DNA of 64,000 bases, from positions 434,001-498,000 of the forward strand of contig NZ_FNWC01000007.1 of NCBI RefSeq assembly GCF_900104635.1, given 5' to 3'. The notes beneath the pieces are model-generated. The model was not told the origin of the DNA and did no database searches. It worked only from the letters and a program-made list of their open reading frames with translations. A program made the translations under genes and the position numbers. Shown here piece by piece: positions 50,629 through 59,249 of this stretch. This stretch comes from Coprococcus phoceensis (GTDB lineage: Bacteria > Bacillota > Clostridia > Lachnospirales > Lachnospiraceae). Within the stretch, counting starts at the first letter, position 1. Each line of letters begins with the position of its first letter.

Positions 50629-51672
50629 ATGGAACAATTAAAGAAAAGACCGCTTTTTAATCCGAACGGAGATATACAGGTTCAGAAGCGGAAAATGATT
50701 GGTGGAAACACAACAAATCTCAATGATTTTAACAATATGAAATACACATGGGTGAGCGGCTGGTATCGCCAGGCGATGAATAATTTCTGGATTCCGGAGG
50801 AAATTAATCTGGGAGTGGATATTAAAGATTATCGAAATCTTCCGAAAGCAGAAAAACGGGCATACGATAAAATTCTGTCATTTCTCATTTTTCTTGATAG
50901 TATCCAGACGGCAAATCTTCCGGGGATCAGCGAGTATATCACGGCAAATGAGGTCAATCTATGTCTGTCTATTCAGGCATTTCAGGAGGCGGTGCACAGC
51001 CAAAGTTACAGCTACATGCTGGATACCATCTGCGAGCCGCAGGAGCGAAACGAGGTTTTGTATCAGTGGAAGGAAGATGAACATTTGCTTGCGAGAAATG
51101 AATTTATCGGAAATCTTTATAATGCATTTCAGACAGAAAAGAGCATGGAAATGCTGGTGAAGACGATTGTGGCAAACTATATTTTAGAAGGGATCTATTT
51201 TTACAGCGGATTTATGTTCTTCTATAATCTTGGGAGAAACCAGCTTATGCCGGGTTCGGTACAGGAGATTCGCTATATCAATCGGGATGAAAACACTCAT
51301 TTGTGGTTGTTTCGCAATATTTTAATTGAACTGAAGAAAGAACAACCGGATCTATTTACCGAGCAATATATAGACGAATACCGCAGTATGATCAAAGAGG
51401 GCTGCGAGCAGGAAATCAAGTGGGGACATTACGTAATCGGAGATGATGTGCAAGGACTGAATAGGGAAATGATCACGGATTACGTGCAGTATCTTGGAAA
51501 TTTGCGATGCACAAACCTCGGGTTTGCACCAATTTATGAAGGGCATGAGACAGAGCCGGAGAGTATGCGTTGGGTGAGCCAGTATTCAAATGCAAATGCA
51601 ATTAAGACAGATTTCTTTGAGGCGAGAAGTACCGCGTATGCAAAAAGCAGTGCGTTGGTGGATGATTTATAG
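50629..51672 (+). CDS. nrdB: Ribonucleoside-diphosphate reductase, class I beta subunit
   Basis: This 347-residue radical-generating di-iron protein has metal ligands in EAVHSQSY (Glu, His, and the Tyr four residues after the His that matches the radical Tyr of E. coli NrdB), in the ANYILEGIYFYSG Glu and in DENTHLW. Presence of that Tyr argues for class Ia rather than the Phe-containing class Ic. ATG 50629 is chosen for AAAGGGA upstream; an in-frame ATG at 50605 is possible. It is the last gene of the nrd operon. Confidence 0.92.
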   Translation: MEQLKKRPLFNPNGDIQVQKRKMIGGNTTNLNDFNNMKYTWVSGWYRQAMNNFWIPEEINLGVDIKDYRNLPKAEKRAYDKILSFLIFLDSIQTANLPGISEYITANEVNLCLSIQAFQEAVHSQSYSYMLDTICEPQERNEVLYQWKEDEHLLARNEFIGNLYNAFQTEKSMEMLVKTIVANYILEGIYFYSGFMFFYNLGRNQLMPGSVQEIRYINRDENTHLWLFRNILIELKKEQPDLFTEQYIDEYRSMIKEGCEQEIKWGHYVIGDDVQGLNREMITDYVQYLGNLRCTNLGFAPIYEGHETEPESMRWVSQYSNANAIKTDFFEARSTAYAKSSALVDDL

Positions 51673-51726
51673 TAACAGTTCACAAATTGGTATATTTTCA
51701 ATTTTCAGAAAAACATGGTTCAATTC

Positions 51727-51754
51727 TTGACAAAATATTTTAGTATGGTACAAT
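51727..51754 (+). promoter_or_regulatory. Promoter of the leuS leader
   Basis: TTGACA (51727-51732), 16 nt, TACAAT (51749-51754), about 30 nt before the first T-box elements. Confidence 0.65.
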
Positions 51755-51782
51755 ACAAGAGATTAAATTCAATCAATTAAAT

Positions 51783-52151
51783 AATATCAAAAAACATAGA
51801 TGAGGAGTATTAAGAGCCTATCGTTTTCAGAGAGCTGTCGGATGGTGCAAGACAGCAGCGTAATCTCCCAACTCGCCTCGGAGTTCTTTTGCTGAAATGA
51901 CTGATGAAAAAAATTTCGTCAAGTAACAGGAATAGAAACAACTACATCGCTAGGTTCGAAAGAACCTCACCAAGCCGATGAGTTGTACCTTGTTACTAGA
52001 CTCGAAAAGACCTCGTCAAGTAACATAGGCAGAAGCGGGACTTCCCGTTACAGAAGCAATGAGTGCATTTCGCAGGATGCGGAATGAATGAGAGTGGTAC
52101 CACGGAAATTCAAGCCTTTTCGTCTCTTTTGAGATGAGAAGGCTTTGTTTA
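51783..52151 (+). promoter_or_regulatory. Leucine T-box riboswitch of leuS
   Basis: Stem I features are seen at 51810-51900 (CAGAGAGCTGTCGGATGGTGCAAG, then ACAGCAGCG, and an AACTCGCCTCGGAGTT hairpin that offers a CTC Leu specifier). The T-box itself is at 52087-52105 (GAGAGTGGTACCACGG), and a terminator AAGCCTTTTCGTCTC / GAGATGAGAAGGCTT lies at 52112-52145. Uncharged tRNA-Leu would favour the antiterminator and allow leuS transcription. The leader is longer than usual because hairpin repeats are inserted between stem I and the T-box. Confidence 0.85.
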
Positions 52152-52179
52152 ATTCTAGGTTCGAAAGAACCTCACCAAG
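51950..52179 (+). repeat. Three copies of a 25-nt hairpin repeat in the leuS leader
   Basis: Cores at 51950-51974, 51996-52020 and 52155-52179 begin CTAG, contain TCGAAA and ACCTC in the loop region, and end CAAG. Copies one and three are identical. The middle one differs at six positions, and GGT/ACC becomes GAC/GTC, a compensatory change in the inner stem. Each core is embedded in different but complementary flanks (CATCG/CGATG; TGTTA/TAACA; TAATT/AATTA). A fourth, weaker member may be at 51901-51923 (GATG...CGTCAAG). The last copy lies between the T-box terminator and the leuS ribosome-binding site. Confidence 0.8.
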
Positions 52180-52205
52180 AATTATAAGCAGAAAGGGGAA
52201 AAATA

Positions 52206-54629
52206 ATGGCAACACCTTATAACCACAAAGCCATTGAGAAAAAATGGCGTGAGAACTGGGAAAAGAACCCGGTAAATGTTAAATCAGATGAAAATGGGAA
52301 AAGAGAGAAGTATTATTGTCTGGATATGTTTCCATATCCGTCAGGAAATGGTCTTCACGTAGGACACTGGAGAGGTTATGTAATCTCTGATGTGTGGAGC
52401 CGTTACAAATTATTGCAGAAATACTATATCGTACATCCGATGGGATGGGATGCATTCGGACTTCCGGCAGAGAACTATGCAATTAAGATGGGTGTTCACC
52501 CGGCAGTTTCTACAGCGGAAAACGTAAAGAACATCAAACGTCAGATCAACGAAATCGCAGCACTTTACGATTGGGATATGGAAGTAAATACAACAGATCC
52601 TGAGTTCTACAAATGGACACAGTGGATTTTTGTAAAAATGTTCAAAGAAGGATTAGCTTACGAAAAAGAGTTCCCGATCAACTGGTGTCCTTCATGTAAG
52701 ACAGGACTTGCAAATGAAGAGGTAGTGAACGGAAAATGTGAGCGCTGCGGAACAGAAGTGACAAAGAAAAACTTACGTCAGTGGATGCTCCGTATCACAA
52801 AATATGCGGAACGTCTTTTAGCGGACCTTGATAAATTAGACTGGCCGGAAAAAGTTAAGAAAATGCAGGCAGAATGGATTGGAAAATCATTCGGTGCAGA
52901 AGTTGATTTTCAGGTAGAAGGAAAAGACGAAAAAATTACAGTTTACACAACAAGACCGGATACACTGCACGGAGCAACATTTATGGTACTTGCACCGGAA
53001 CACGCTTTGGCAGCAAGCCTTGCAACAGATGAGACAAGAGAAGCAGTAGAAAAATATATTTATGAAGCTTCTATGAAATCAAATGTAGATCGTCTTCAGG
53101 ATAAAGAAAAAACAGGTGTATTCACAGGTTCTTATGCAATCAACCCAATTAGTGGAGCAAAGACACCAATTTGGTTATCCGATTATGTATTGGCTGATTA
53201 CGGTACAGGCGCTATTATGTGTGTACCGGCTCACGATGATCGTGATTTCGAATTTGCAACAAAATTCAATATTCCAATTATTCAGGTAATTGCAAAAGAC
53301 GGAAAAGAAATCGAAAATATGACAGAAGCTTACACAGAGGCTTCCGGAACAATGATTAATTCCGGAGAATGGAACGGAATGGAATCTGCAGTTCTGAAAA
53401 AAGAAGCTCCACATATCATTGAAGAGCGTGGAATCGGTAAAGCGACAGTGAATTACAAATTACGTGACTGGGTATTCTCGCGCCAGCGTTACTGGGGAGA
53501 GCCAATCCCGATTGTACATTGTCCGGATTGTGGAGCAGTTCCGGTACCGGAAGATCAGCTTCCATTGACGTTGCCGGAAGTAGATTCTTATGAACCGACA
53601 GGAACAGGAGAATCTCCACTTGCGGGAATCGAAAGCTGGGTAAATACAACTTGTCCGGTTTGTGGAAAGCCGGCAAAACGTGAGACGAACACAATGCCTC
53701 AGTGGGCAGGGTCTTCATGGTATTTCTTGCGCTATGTAGATAACCATAACTCAGAAGCATTGGTTTCCAAAGAAAAAGCAGATGAGATGCTTCCGGTAGA
53801 CATGTACATCGGTGGTGTGGAGCATGCTGTTCTTCACCTGTTGTACTCTCGTTTCTATACAAAATTCTTATACGATATCGGAGCAGTCGATTTTGACGAG
53901 CCATTTAAGAAATTATTTAACCAAGGTATGATTACTGGTAAAAATGGTATCAAGATGAGTAAATCAAAAGGAAATGTAGTATCACCGGATGATTTGGTAA
54001 GAGATTACGGATGTGATTCACTTAGAATGTACGAATTATTTGTAGGTCCACCGGAATTAGATGCAGAATGGGATGACCGCGGAATCGACGGTGTATACCG
54101 TTTCTTGAACCGTGTATGGAATCTTGTTATGGACAGCAAAGATGCAGATGTAAAAGCGACAAAAGAGATGATCAAGATTCGTAACAAAATGGTATACGAT
54201 ATCACAACGCGTCTTGAAAGTTTCAGCTTAAATACGGTTATTTCCGGTTTCATGGAATACAACAATAAATTAATCGATATCGCGAAAAAAGAAGGCGGAA
54301 TCGATAAAGAAACATTGAGCACATTTGCTGTATTGTTGGCACCATTTGCACCACATATGGCAGAAGAATTATGGCAGCAGTTAGGTCACGAAGGAACTGT
54401 ATTCAATGCAGGATGGCCGACATACGATGAAGATGCAATGAAAGATGATGAAATCGAAGTTGCTGTTCAGATTAACGGAAAAACAAGAGCAGTTGTGACA
54501 GTTCCGGCAGACGTATCAAAAGAAGATGCGATTAAAGCTGGTAAAGAAGCAGTTGCAGATAAACTGACAGGAACAATCGTAAAAGAAATTTACGTTCCGG
54601 GAAGAATCATAAATATTGTGCAGAAATAA
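52206..54629 (+). CDS. leuS: Leucyl-tRNA synthetase
   Basis: This 807-residue class I aminoacyl-tRNA synthetase has a HIGH-type motif in FPYPSGNGLHVGHWRGY and KMSKS in NGIKMSKSKGNVVSPD near 580. The editing CP1 domain is at about 220-420 (TTRPDTLHGATFMVLAPEH) with zinc-type CPSCK and CERCG residues before it. Length is typical. GAAAGGGG precedes the ATG. It is controlled by the upstream T-box. Confidence 0.97.
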   Translation: MATPYNHKAIEKKWRENWEKNPVNVKSDENGKREKYYCLDMFPYPSGNGLHVGHWRGYVISDVWSRYKLLQKYYIVHPMGWDAFGLPAENYAIKMGVHPAVSTAENVKNIKRQINEIAALYDWDMEVNTTDPEFYKWTQWIFVKMFKEGLAYEKEFPINWCPSCKTGLANEEVVNGKCERCGTEVTKKNLRQWMLRITKYAERLLADLDKLDWPEKVKKMQAEWIGKSFGAEVDFQVEGKDEKITVYTTRPDTLHGATFMVLAPEHALAASLATDETREAVEKYIYEASMKSNVDRLQDKEKTGVFTGSYAINPISGAKTPIWLSDYVLADYGTGAIMCVPAHDDRDFEFATKFNIPIIQVIAKDGKEIENMTEAYTEASGTMINSGEWNGMESAVLKKEAPHIIEERGIGKATVNYKLRDWVFSRQRYWGEPIPIVHCPDCGAVPVPEDQLPLTLPEVDSYEPTGTGESPLAGIESWVNTTCPVCGKPAKRETNTMPQWAGSSWYFLRYVDNHNSEALVSKEKADEMLPVDMYIGGVEHAVLHLLYSRFYTKFLYDIGAVDFDEPFKKLFNQGMITGKNGIKMSKSKGNVVSPDDLVRDYGCDSLRMYELFVGPPELDAEWDDRGIDGVYRFLNRVWNLVMDSKDADVKATKEMIKIRNKMVYDITTRLESFSLNTVISGFMEYNNKLIDIAKKEGGIDKETLSTFAVLLAPFAPHMAEELWQQLGHEGTVFNAGWPTYDEDAMKDDEIEVAVQINGKTRAVVTVPADVSKEDAIKAGKEAVADKLTGTIVKEIYVPGRIINIVQK

Positions 54630-54768
54630 TTTGAGAAGAAAATCTCACAACAGAATAAAGTGCTTGGAAATATTGAAAAGTTCGCTGAAAATCAAGGTTT
54701 GCAGACATTTTTCTTCAAAGAAAAGGTATCGTAGAATACCGCAAAATATCGTAACAGATTTTTAAAAT

Positions 54769-54809
54769 GGAGTAAATTTGGAGTAAAAGTTGAAAGAAAA
54801 TGGAGTAAA
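54769..54809 (+). repeat. Three GGAGTAAA direct repeats downstream of leuS
   Basis: GGAGTAAA occurs at 54769-54776, 54780-54787 and 54802-54809, spaced 11 and 22 bp and thus on one helical face. They lie near the likely left end of the second mobile region and could be integrase arm-type or accessory-protein sites. Nothing else is seen in 54630-54834 apart from a GGTAT/ATACC hairpin. Confidence 0.4.
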
Positions 54810-54834
54810 TATTTCAAGAAGATATGAAAGGAAT

Positions 54835-54873
54835 GACGCAGATAGTAGAGATATTGTCTGCGTTATTTTTTTG
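54835..54873 (+). terminator. Terminator in the leuS to acetyltransferase gap
   Basis: ACGCAGA and TCTGCGT plus adjoining pairs close a hairpin followed by TATTTTTTT. Confidence 0.7.
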
Positions 54874-54951
54874 ATTATAATGGTGTAAATAATTACAAAG
54901 TATGATATTATGAGAAATAAACAAATTTTAAGTTGTAGGAGAGAATATAAG

Positions 54952-55416
54952 ATGAACTTAACATATAAAAGAGCGACGCTTGAAGATATAGATATATTGG
55001 TAAAAACAAGAATAGAGGTATTAAAAGCCGCTAATAAACTTTGCGTTGATACTGATATGGGTGAAGTAGAAAGGCAATCTTATAGCTATTATCAAAAAGC
55101 TCTTTGCGATGGCTCTCATATTGCGTATTTGGTCTTTAATGGAAGTTGTTGTATTGGAACTGGTGGTGTTAGTTTTTTTCAAGTGATGCCGACCTATCAT
55201 AATCCGAGCGGAAAAAAGGCGTACATAATGAATATGTATACTAATCCTAAGTACAGAAGAAAAGGGATTGCCTATAAAACATTAGATATGCTGATTAAAG
55301 ACAGTAAGAGCAAAGGCATCTTTTCTATTTCATTAGAAGCGACAGATATGGGGCGACCATTATATGAAAAATACGGATTTATAAAAATGAATAATGAAAT
55401 GGAATTACCAGAGTGA
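54952..55416 (+). CDS. GNAT N-acetyltransferase
   Basis: This 154-residue acetyltransferase has MNLTYKRATLEDIDILVKTRIEVL at the start, the acetyl-CoA loop NPKYRRKGIAYKTLDMLI near 98-115 and the closing GRPLYEKYGFIKM. AGGAGAG lies before ATG 54952. It resembles mobile-element cargo acetyltransferases. The substrate is unknown. Confidence 0.85.
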   Translation: MNLTYKRATLEDIDILVKTRIEVLKAANKLCVDTDMGEVERQSYSYYQKALCDGSHIAYLVFNGSCCIGTGGVSFFQVMPTYHNPSGKKAYIMNMYTNPKYRRKGIAYKTLDMLIKDSKSKGIFSISLEATDMGRPLYEKYGFIKMNNEMELPE

Positions 55417-55470
55417 CAACTTTCAGCTTGTAGCAGACAGTTTTTTGATAGGACTGTCTGCTTTTCCTCT

Positions 55471-55779
55471 TCAATCATAATTGATAGTAGTGGTATAAAA
55501 TGGTTCATATCCATTGTGAAAAGACCATTTAGAACGGTGTAGATTGATTGTAAGCGTAGTAGGAGTTCCGTTGATTTGATTATGTTCTGCTTTGATTTCC
55601 GCTACCACTTCATCAATATTCCAGTATTGATATACGATAACTTGCAATTCGGTATCACGATTAGCCCCATTGCTGAATGACATACTGTTAAATACAAGAT
55701 AATCGGGCAAGCTAATGTAATAGAGAACACCTGCAAGCAAGACTAGAATAATAGTGGCAAATAACAATTTCTTTTTCAT
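55471..55779 (-). CDS. Small exported or membrane-anchored protein
   Basis: This 102-residue protein has an N-terminal hydrophobic segment (LLFATIILVLLAGVLYYISL) and a polar, probably extracytoplasmic domain. The family is not recognised. It is divergent from the small XRE gene at 55893, and the two share a 110-bp control region with paired palindromes, so the regulator probably controls it. Confidence 0.5.
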   Translation of the reverse strand: MKKKLLFATIILVLLAGVLYYISLPDYLVFNSMSFSNGANRDTELQVIVYQYWNIDEVVAEIKAEHNQINGTPTTLTINLHRSKWSFHNGYEPFYTTTINYD

Positions 55780-55816
55780 TTTGACATACCTCTGTTTCTA
55801 CATAGTTATAGGGATA

Positions 55817-55841
55817 ACTATATAGTACCTCACTATATAGT
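55817..55841. promoter_or_regulatory. Paired perfect palindromes in a divergent control region
   Basis: ACTATATAGT occurs twice, at 55817-55826 and 55832-55841, centres 15 bp apart. Both are perfect 10-bp palindromes between the minus-strand membrane protein and the plus-strand XRE gene. They are likely operator sites, with the small XRE protein as the candidate ligand. The same 10-mer also appears at 44871-44880 beside the MarR operator. Confidence 0.55.
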
Positions 55842-55954
55842 GAATTACTACATAAAGATTTATTGAATATACTTTTATGTAGAGGTGAGGCAATGAAGTA
55901 TGGACATTTGGAACTTCACATAGAGGAACTGCTGAAAGAAAAAGGAATTAGTAA

Positions 55955-57539
55955 CTCAAACTTCCCACACCAATAAGGTGTGATTAACCTTGAAAATTCA
56001 ATATTTCAGCCAATTAAAAAGGCATAAATACGTTCCTTTGGTATAATAGAATTGTCGAAAAACCAAAATAGAAAAGGGGATTTATGCCATGTCCAGTATA
56101 TCACAGAACAATAGCAATGAGGTAGCATTACTTGATTGTGTCCAGAAGTTTTTTATCAAGCATCACGTTGGCAGGTTGTTGAAGCAATGCAACGGCACCA
56201 AAGAGAAAGGCGTTTCCTCTGTTTCTCTGCTTAAGTATAAGATGGGGAACATTTTCACTGGAAGAAGTATGTATATGCAACAGAAAACAGGTTCCTTCAA
56301 AGAAGCGTTTTCCAAGAACACCTTCTATCGTTTTCTGAATTCTACGAAAACCAACTGGCTCCGTTTTACATCACTTCTTGCTGCTGACATCGTGAAGAAT
56401 GATCTAAAGCACCTTACTGATGACTCCCGTAAGAACGTGTTTATCATCGACGACAGTCTGTTCCATCGTACAAGCTGCAAAAAGACAGAACTGGGATCTA
56501 AAGTCTTTGATCATACGGGAATGAACTACAAGAAAGGCTTCCGTATGCTGACCGTAAGCTGGAGCGATGGGAATACGCTGATTCCTGTAAACAGCTGTCT
56601 CCTGGCTTCATCCAAAGAGTCGAACATCATCGGCCCTGTGAAGGCATTTGATAAGAGAACTCTTGCCGGAAAGCGTCGTAAGCTTGCACAGACAAAAGCT
56701 CCGGAGGCAATGCTTACACTCCTTGATACCGCTGTATCTGCGGGGCTTTCTGCAGAATATGTGCTTTTTGATTCCTGGTTTTCCAATCCTGCACAGATAA
56801 CTGCGCTTAAGTCTAGAGGAATGGATGTCATTGCCATGATCAAGAAAAGCAGCCGCATCAAGTACACTTATGGTGAGGACCAGCTTAATATCAAGGAAAT
56901 ATATTCCAGGAACAAGAAACGTCGTGGCCGTTCCAGGTATCTTCTTTCTGTTGATGTGATGGTAGGGAAAGAGAATCCCATTCCAGCAAAAATCGTTTGC
57001 GTAAGAAACAAGGCCAATCGTAAGGATTGGCTTGCTTTCATATGCACAGATACATCGCTCTCCGAAGAAGAAATCATCCGCATCTATGGCAAACGCTGGA
57101 AAATCGAGGTCTTTTTCAAGACCTGCAAGTCTATGCTGAATCTGATTGGTGAATGTCATAGCTTATCTTATGATGCACTGACTGCTCACGTAGCAATCGT
57201 GTTTACCAGATACATGTTACTTGCAATGGAGCAGAGACAGAATGAAGATCAACGAACCCTAGGGGAACTGTTCTTTTTTCTGGTAGATGAAATGGCAGAT
57301 ATCACTTTCTACCGTTCACTTAGCATCCTGATGGATGCTTTCATGGCAAGCCTTCAGGAACTTCTGAAGCTTAGTGACGAACAGTTGGCTAGATTTACTG
57401 CTGATTTTGAGTCCAGACTGCCGGAATATCTGCGTAATGCACTCCATCCACTGGCTACTGTGGCATAAATCGCTATTTTGTTAGCTGAAATATTGAATTT
57501 TCAAGGAACAAGTCCCATTTGGGGTATGGGAAGTCTTAG
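55955..57539 (+). mobile_element. IS4-type insertion sequence, 1585 bp
   Basis: The ends are inferred from the split gene. TTAGTAA is duplicated at 55948-55954 and 57540-57546. Terminal repeats CTCAAACTTCCCACACC (left) and CTAAGACTTCCCATACC (right, reverse complement) match at 14 of 17. Further inside, a perfect 23-bp inverted repeat lies at 55990-56012 and 57484-57506, just outside the transposase gene. Confidence 0.85.
56089..57468 (+). CDS. IS4-family DDE transposase
   Basis: This 459-residue transposase has a DDE-type catalytic core: first Asp in NVFIIDDSLFHR near 125, second Asp in EYVLFDSWFSNP near 225, and Glu in the YGKRWKIEVFFKTCKSML (YREK-like) segment near 345. AAAAGGGG precedes the ATG. 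The ORF is intact, so the element may be active. Its codon use is slightly more GC-rich than its AT-rich surroundings. Confidence 0.93.
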   Translation: MSSISQNNSNEVALLDCVQKFFIKHHVGRLLKQCNGTKEKGVSSVSLLKYKMGNIFTGRSMYMQQKTGSFKEAFSKNTFYRFLNSTKTNWLRFTSLLAADIVKNDLKHLTDDSRKNVFIIDDSLFHRTSCKKTELGSKVFDHTGMNYKKGFRMLTVSWSDGNTLIPVNSCLLASSKESNIIGPVKAFDKRTLAGKRRKLAQTKAPEAMLTLLDTAVSAGLSAEYVLFDSWFSNPAQITALKSRGMDVIAMIKKSSRIKYTYGEDQLNIKEIYSRNKKRRGRSRYLLSVDVMVGKENPIPAKIVCVRNKANRKDWLAFICTDTSLSEEEIIRIYGKRWKIEVFFKTCKSMLNLIGECHSLSYDALTAHVAIVFTRYMLLAMEQRQNEDQRTLGELFFFLVDEMADITFYRSLSILMDAFMASLQELLKLSDEQLARFTADFESRLPEYLRNALHPLATVA

Positions 57540-57701
57540 TTAGTAAGAATACCATTTGTAAGGAATTGGATATACCGAGGTCTAACTTTAATCGTTATTG
57601 CAGAAATGAATTTCAGAGATTAGACGCACAACTAATTTGTAAACTGTGCAGTTACTTGGATTGTGGAATAGAAGAATTGATAGAGTATGTGAAAGAATGA
57701 G

Positions 57702-57738
57702 AGCCTGTCGGATTGAAGAAAATTCGTGCAGGCTTTTG
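57702..57738 (+). terminator. Short hairpin after the split XRE gene
   Basis: AGCCTG and CAGGCT pair across a long loop, followed by TTTTG. The 57739-57892 stretch after it has no gene; it contains a further AGGACTTG / CAAGTCCT hairpin that could end the leftward XRE gene. Confidence 0.5.
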
Positions 57739-57892
57739 TTGTGGCAAGAAAAAAAGAAAACGTAGTGAGGTCAAGGAACAAGGCGAAGCCGATACGCCGT
57801 AGGGCAGTCCTTGACGGAACGGACACAGCCAACAGCACCATGATACAGCAGAGGACTTGAAAGGTCAGAAACCTTGCAAGTCCTCTTGTTTG

Positions 57893-58576
57893 TTACTGGG
57901 CGTTATGTTTTAAGTAAAGTGTTTCTTTCTCCAGTTCCTTTTCAAATGCTTTTATGTGACCGTCTTGTATTCCGTTGTCGATATGAAAGCAGTCGTCAGT
58001 CTGTGAGTAGGAGAGCATGGTAACTTTCGGTTCATAGGTTGCTGTATCAATTCCATAATAGTAAATCGTGGCGGTTGTTAATACCATGTGAATGCTTTCA
58101 AAATCTCTTGTAAAAATTGTATGCCTGTCGGAATAAAAGAAATCAGACGGGCATTCATAGAATTGGGAACTATCCTCTTTCAAAAATAGTGGCAGTATGT
58201 GCATTGCATTTCCAGCACGATTGACAAGGACATAAAAGCGTGGAATGAGGGCGGCATATTGTGTCATCATGGCGATATATATATCATCTAAATCATCAAG
58301 AAGATACTCAGAGCAGGAGTTGTTATAAAAGACATATTGCAGGGCGTTATCGTTTTGACTTGTATGTTCCATAGGCACATTTTGTCCGTAAAGCCAACGC
58401 AAATCTACATCTAAGGAGTCGGCGATCAGTTCCATTTTATCGGCTTTGGGGTTGTATTGTCCCGAAAGATAGGAACTAAACGCCCCTTTGCTGATACCTG
58501 TATCTTTGACTATATCTACTTGTTTTTTATTTTTTGCTTTCATGGCAAATTTAATCCGTTCTGCGATTGTATTCAT
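57893..58576 (-). CDS. XRE-family repressor of the Tn916-type module
   Basis: This 227-residue regulator has an N-terminal XRE helix-turn-helix (KKQVDIVKDTGISKGAFSSYLSGQYNPKADKMELIADSL, about 17-58) and a long C-terminal domain of unknown fold. ATG 58576 is chosen for AGAGAGGG 8 nt upstream. It lies divergent to the mobilisation genes, the usual place for the repressor of a conjugative or mobilizable element. The palindromes between it and the next gene are probable operators. Confidence 0.82.
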   Translation of the reverse strand: MNTIAERIKFAMKAKNKKQVDIVKDTGISKGAFSSYLSGQYNPKADKMELIADSLDVDLRWLYGQNVPMEHTSQNDNALQYVFYNNSCSEYLLDDLDDIYIAMMTQYAALIPRFYVLVNRAGNAMHILPLFLKEDSSQFYECPSDFFYSDRHTIFTRDFESIHMVLTTATIYYYGIDTATYEPKVTMLSYSQTDDCFHIDNGIQDGHIKAFEKELEKETLYLKHNAQ

Positions 58577-58668
58577 CTGAAAACCCTCTCTTTCCATATC
58601 TCGTTATAACTTTTCATATCTTATCGTCTAAGGACACTATACCACAAGTTCAGAAAAAAGAAAATAAA

Positions 58669-58749
58669 AAGTTTATAAAAAACTAAACTTCCTATTGCAA
58701 AACAAATATGTCTGTGCTAATATACAATTAAGTTCAGAAATAACTGAAC
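58669..58749. promoter_or_regulatory. Divergent operators and promoter of the mobilisation genes
   Basis: AAGTTTA / TAAACTT (58669-58690, 8-nt spacer) and GTTCAG / CTGAAC (58732-58749, 6-nt spacer) are perfect inverted repeats. They flank a plus-strand promoter TTGCAA (58695-58700), 17 nt, TAATAT (58718-58723). A repressor bound at both sites would bracket the promoter. A GTTCAG half-site lies at 58648-58653. Confidence 0.6.
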
Positions 58750-58825
58750 CACAAACGACGTCGTAATAAGAAATTGAAAATATGAGAAACTGACCTATCG
58801 GTTCAACGGGGAGAAAGGAACGTGT

Positions 58826-59155
58826 ATGCAGATTACATTGACAAAAGAACAGGTAAAAGAAGCATTTGGAGAACTTCGTTTCATGGGTGCGGATAACTGT
58901 TACCGCTATGATAAAGACAGTAAGAAGAAAACAGAGGAAGTGGAAGCCTTAAAACTTCATCTTGGAAGCATGAAGCTTGGGAACAGCGTGGATATTCGCT
59001 TGGAAGCAACGGAACTTCCGAAGATTGAGCCTTATGCGGTGGTGGAACTGGAAGAACCAGTATATGCCCCTTATGTGCAGAGAGGAAACTTTCCTGTATT
59101 AGTGGAGAAGATTACCTGTAAGGGTATCCGCCCTGTTGCAAACAAAAATATGTAG
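58826..59155 (+). CDS. Small conserved element protein (DUF961-like)
   Basis: This 109-residue protein has an N-terminal helix and a beta-rich remainder (ALKLHLGSMKLGNSVDIRLEAT...YAVVELEEPVYAPYVQRGNFPVLVEKITCKG). Size, position upstream of the MobT gene and composition fit the small DUF961-type proteins of Tn916-like elements, some of which assist transfer. GGGGAGAAAGGAAC lies upstream. The family assignment is tentative. Confidence 0.55.
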   Translation: MQITLTKEQVKEAFGELRFMGADNCYRYDKDSKKKTEEVEALKLHLGSMKLGNSVDIRLEATELPKIEPYAVVELEEPVYAPYVQRGNFPVLVEKITCKGIRPVANKNM

Positions 59156-59249
59156 GCGGTCAAAGTTCCTGTCCTCGTTCTGACGTACCAAACGGCAGGT
59201 TGAGGGCAGGGCAATGGCAACGCCATTGCAGATAGGAGGTATGGTAAAT

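Larger units (their letters stand above)
55893..57700 (+). pseudogene. 71-codon XRE/Cro-type regulator split by an insertion sequence
   Basis: The 5' piece (55893-55954) encodes MKYGHLELHIEELLKEKGIS. The 3' piece (57547-57700) continues KNTICKELDIPRSNFNRYC and ends EELIEYVKE with TGA. Removing the IS and one copy of the 7-bp duplication restores an uninterrupted 71-residue helix-turn-helix protein of the small YozG/Cro-like type. As it stands, the 5' piece runs to a stop inside the IS after 27 codons. Confidence 0.85.

Noticed and set aside
51895..51930. Hammerhead ribozyme (CTGATGA at 51901)
   Set aside because: The conserved GAAA and cleavage-site pairing do not follow in the right places. 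The segment fits better as a degenerate member of the hairpin repeats in the leuS leader.
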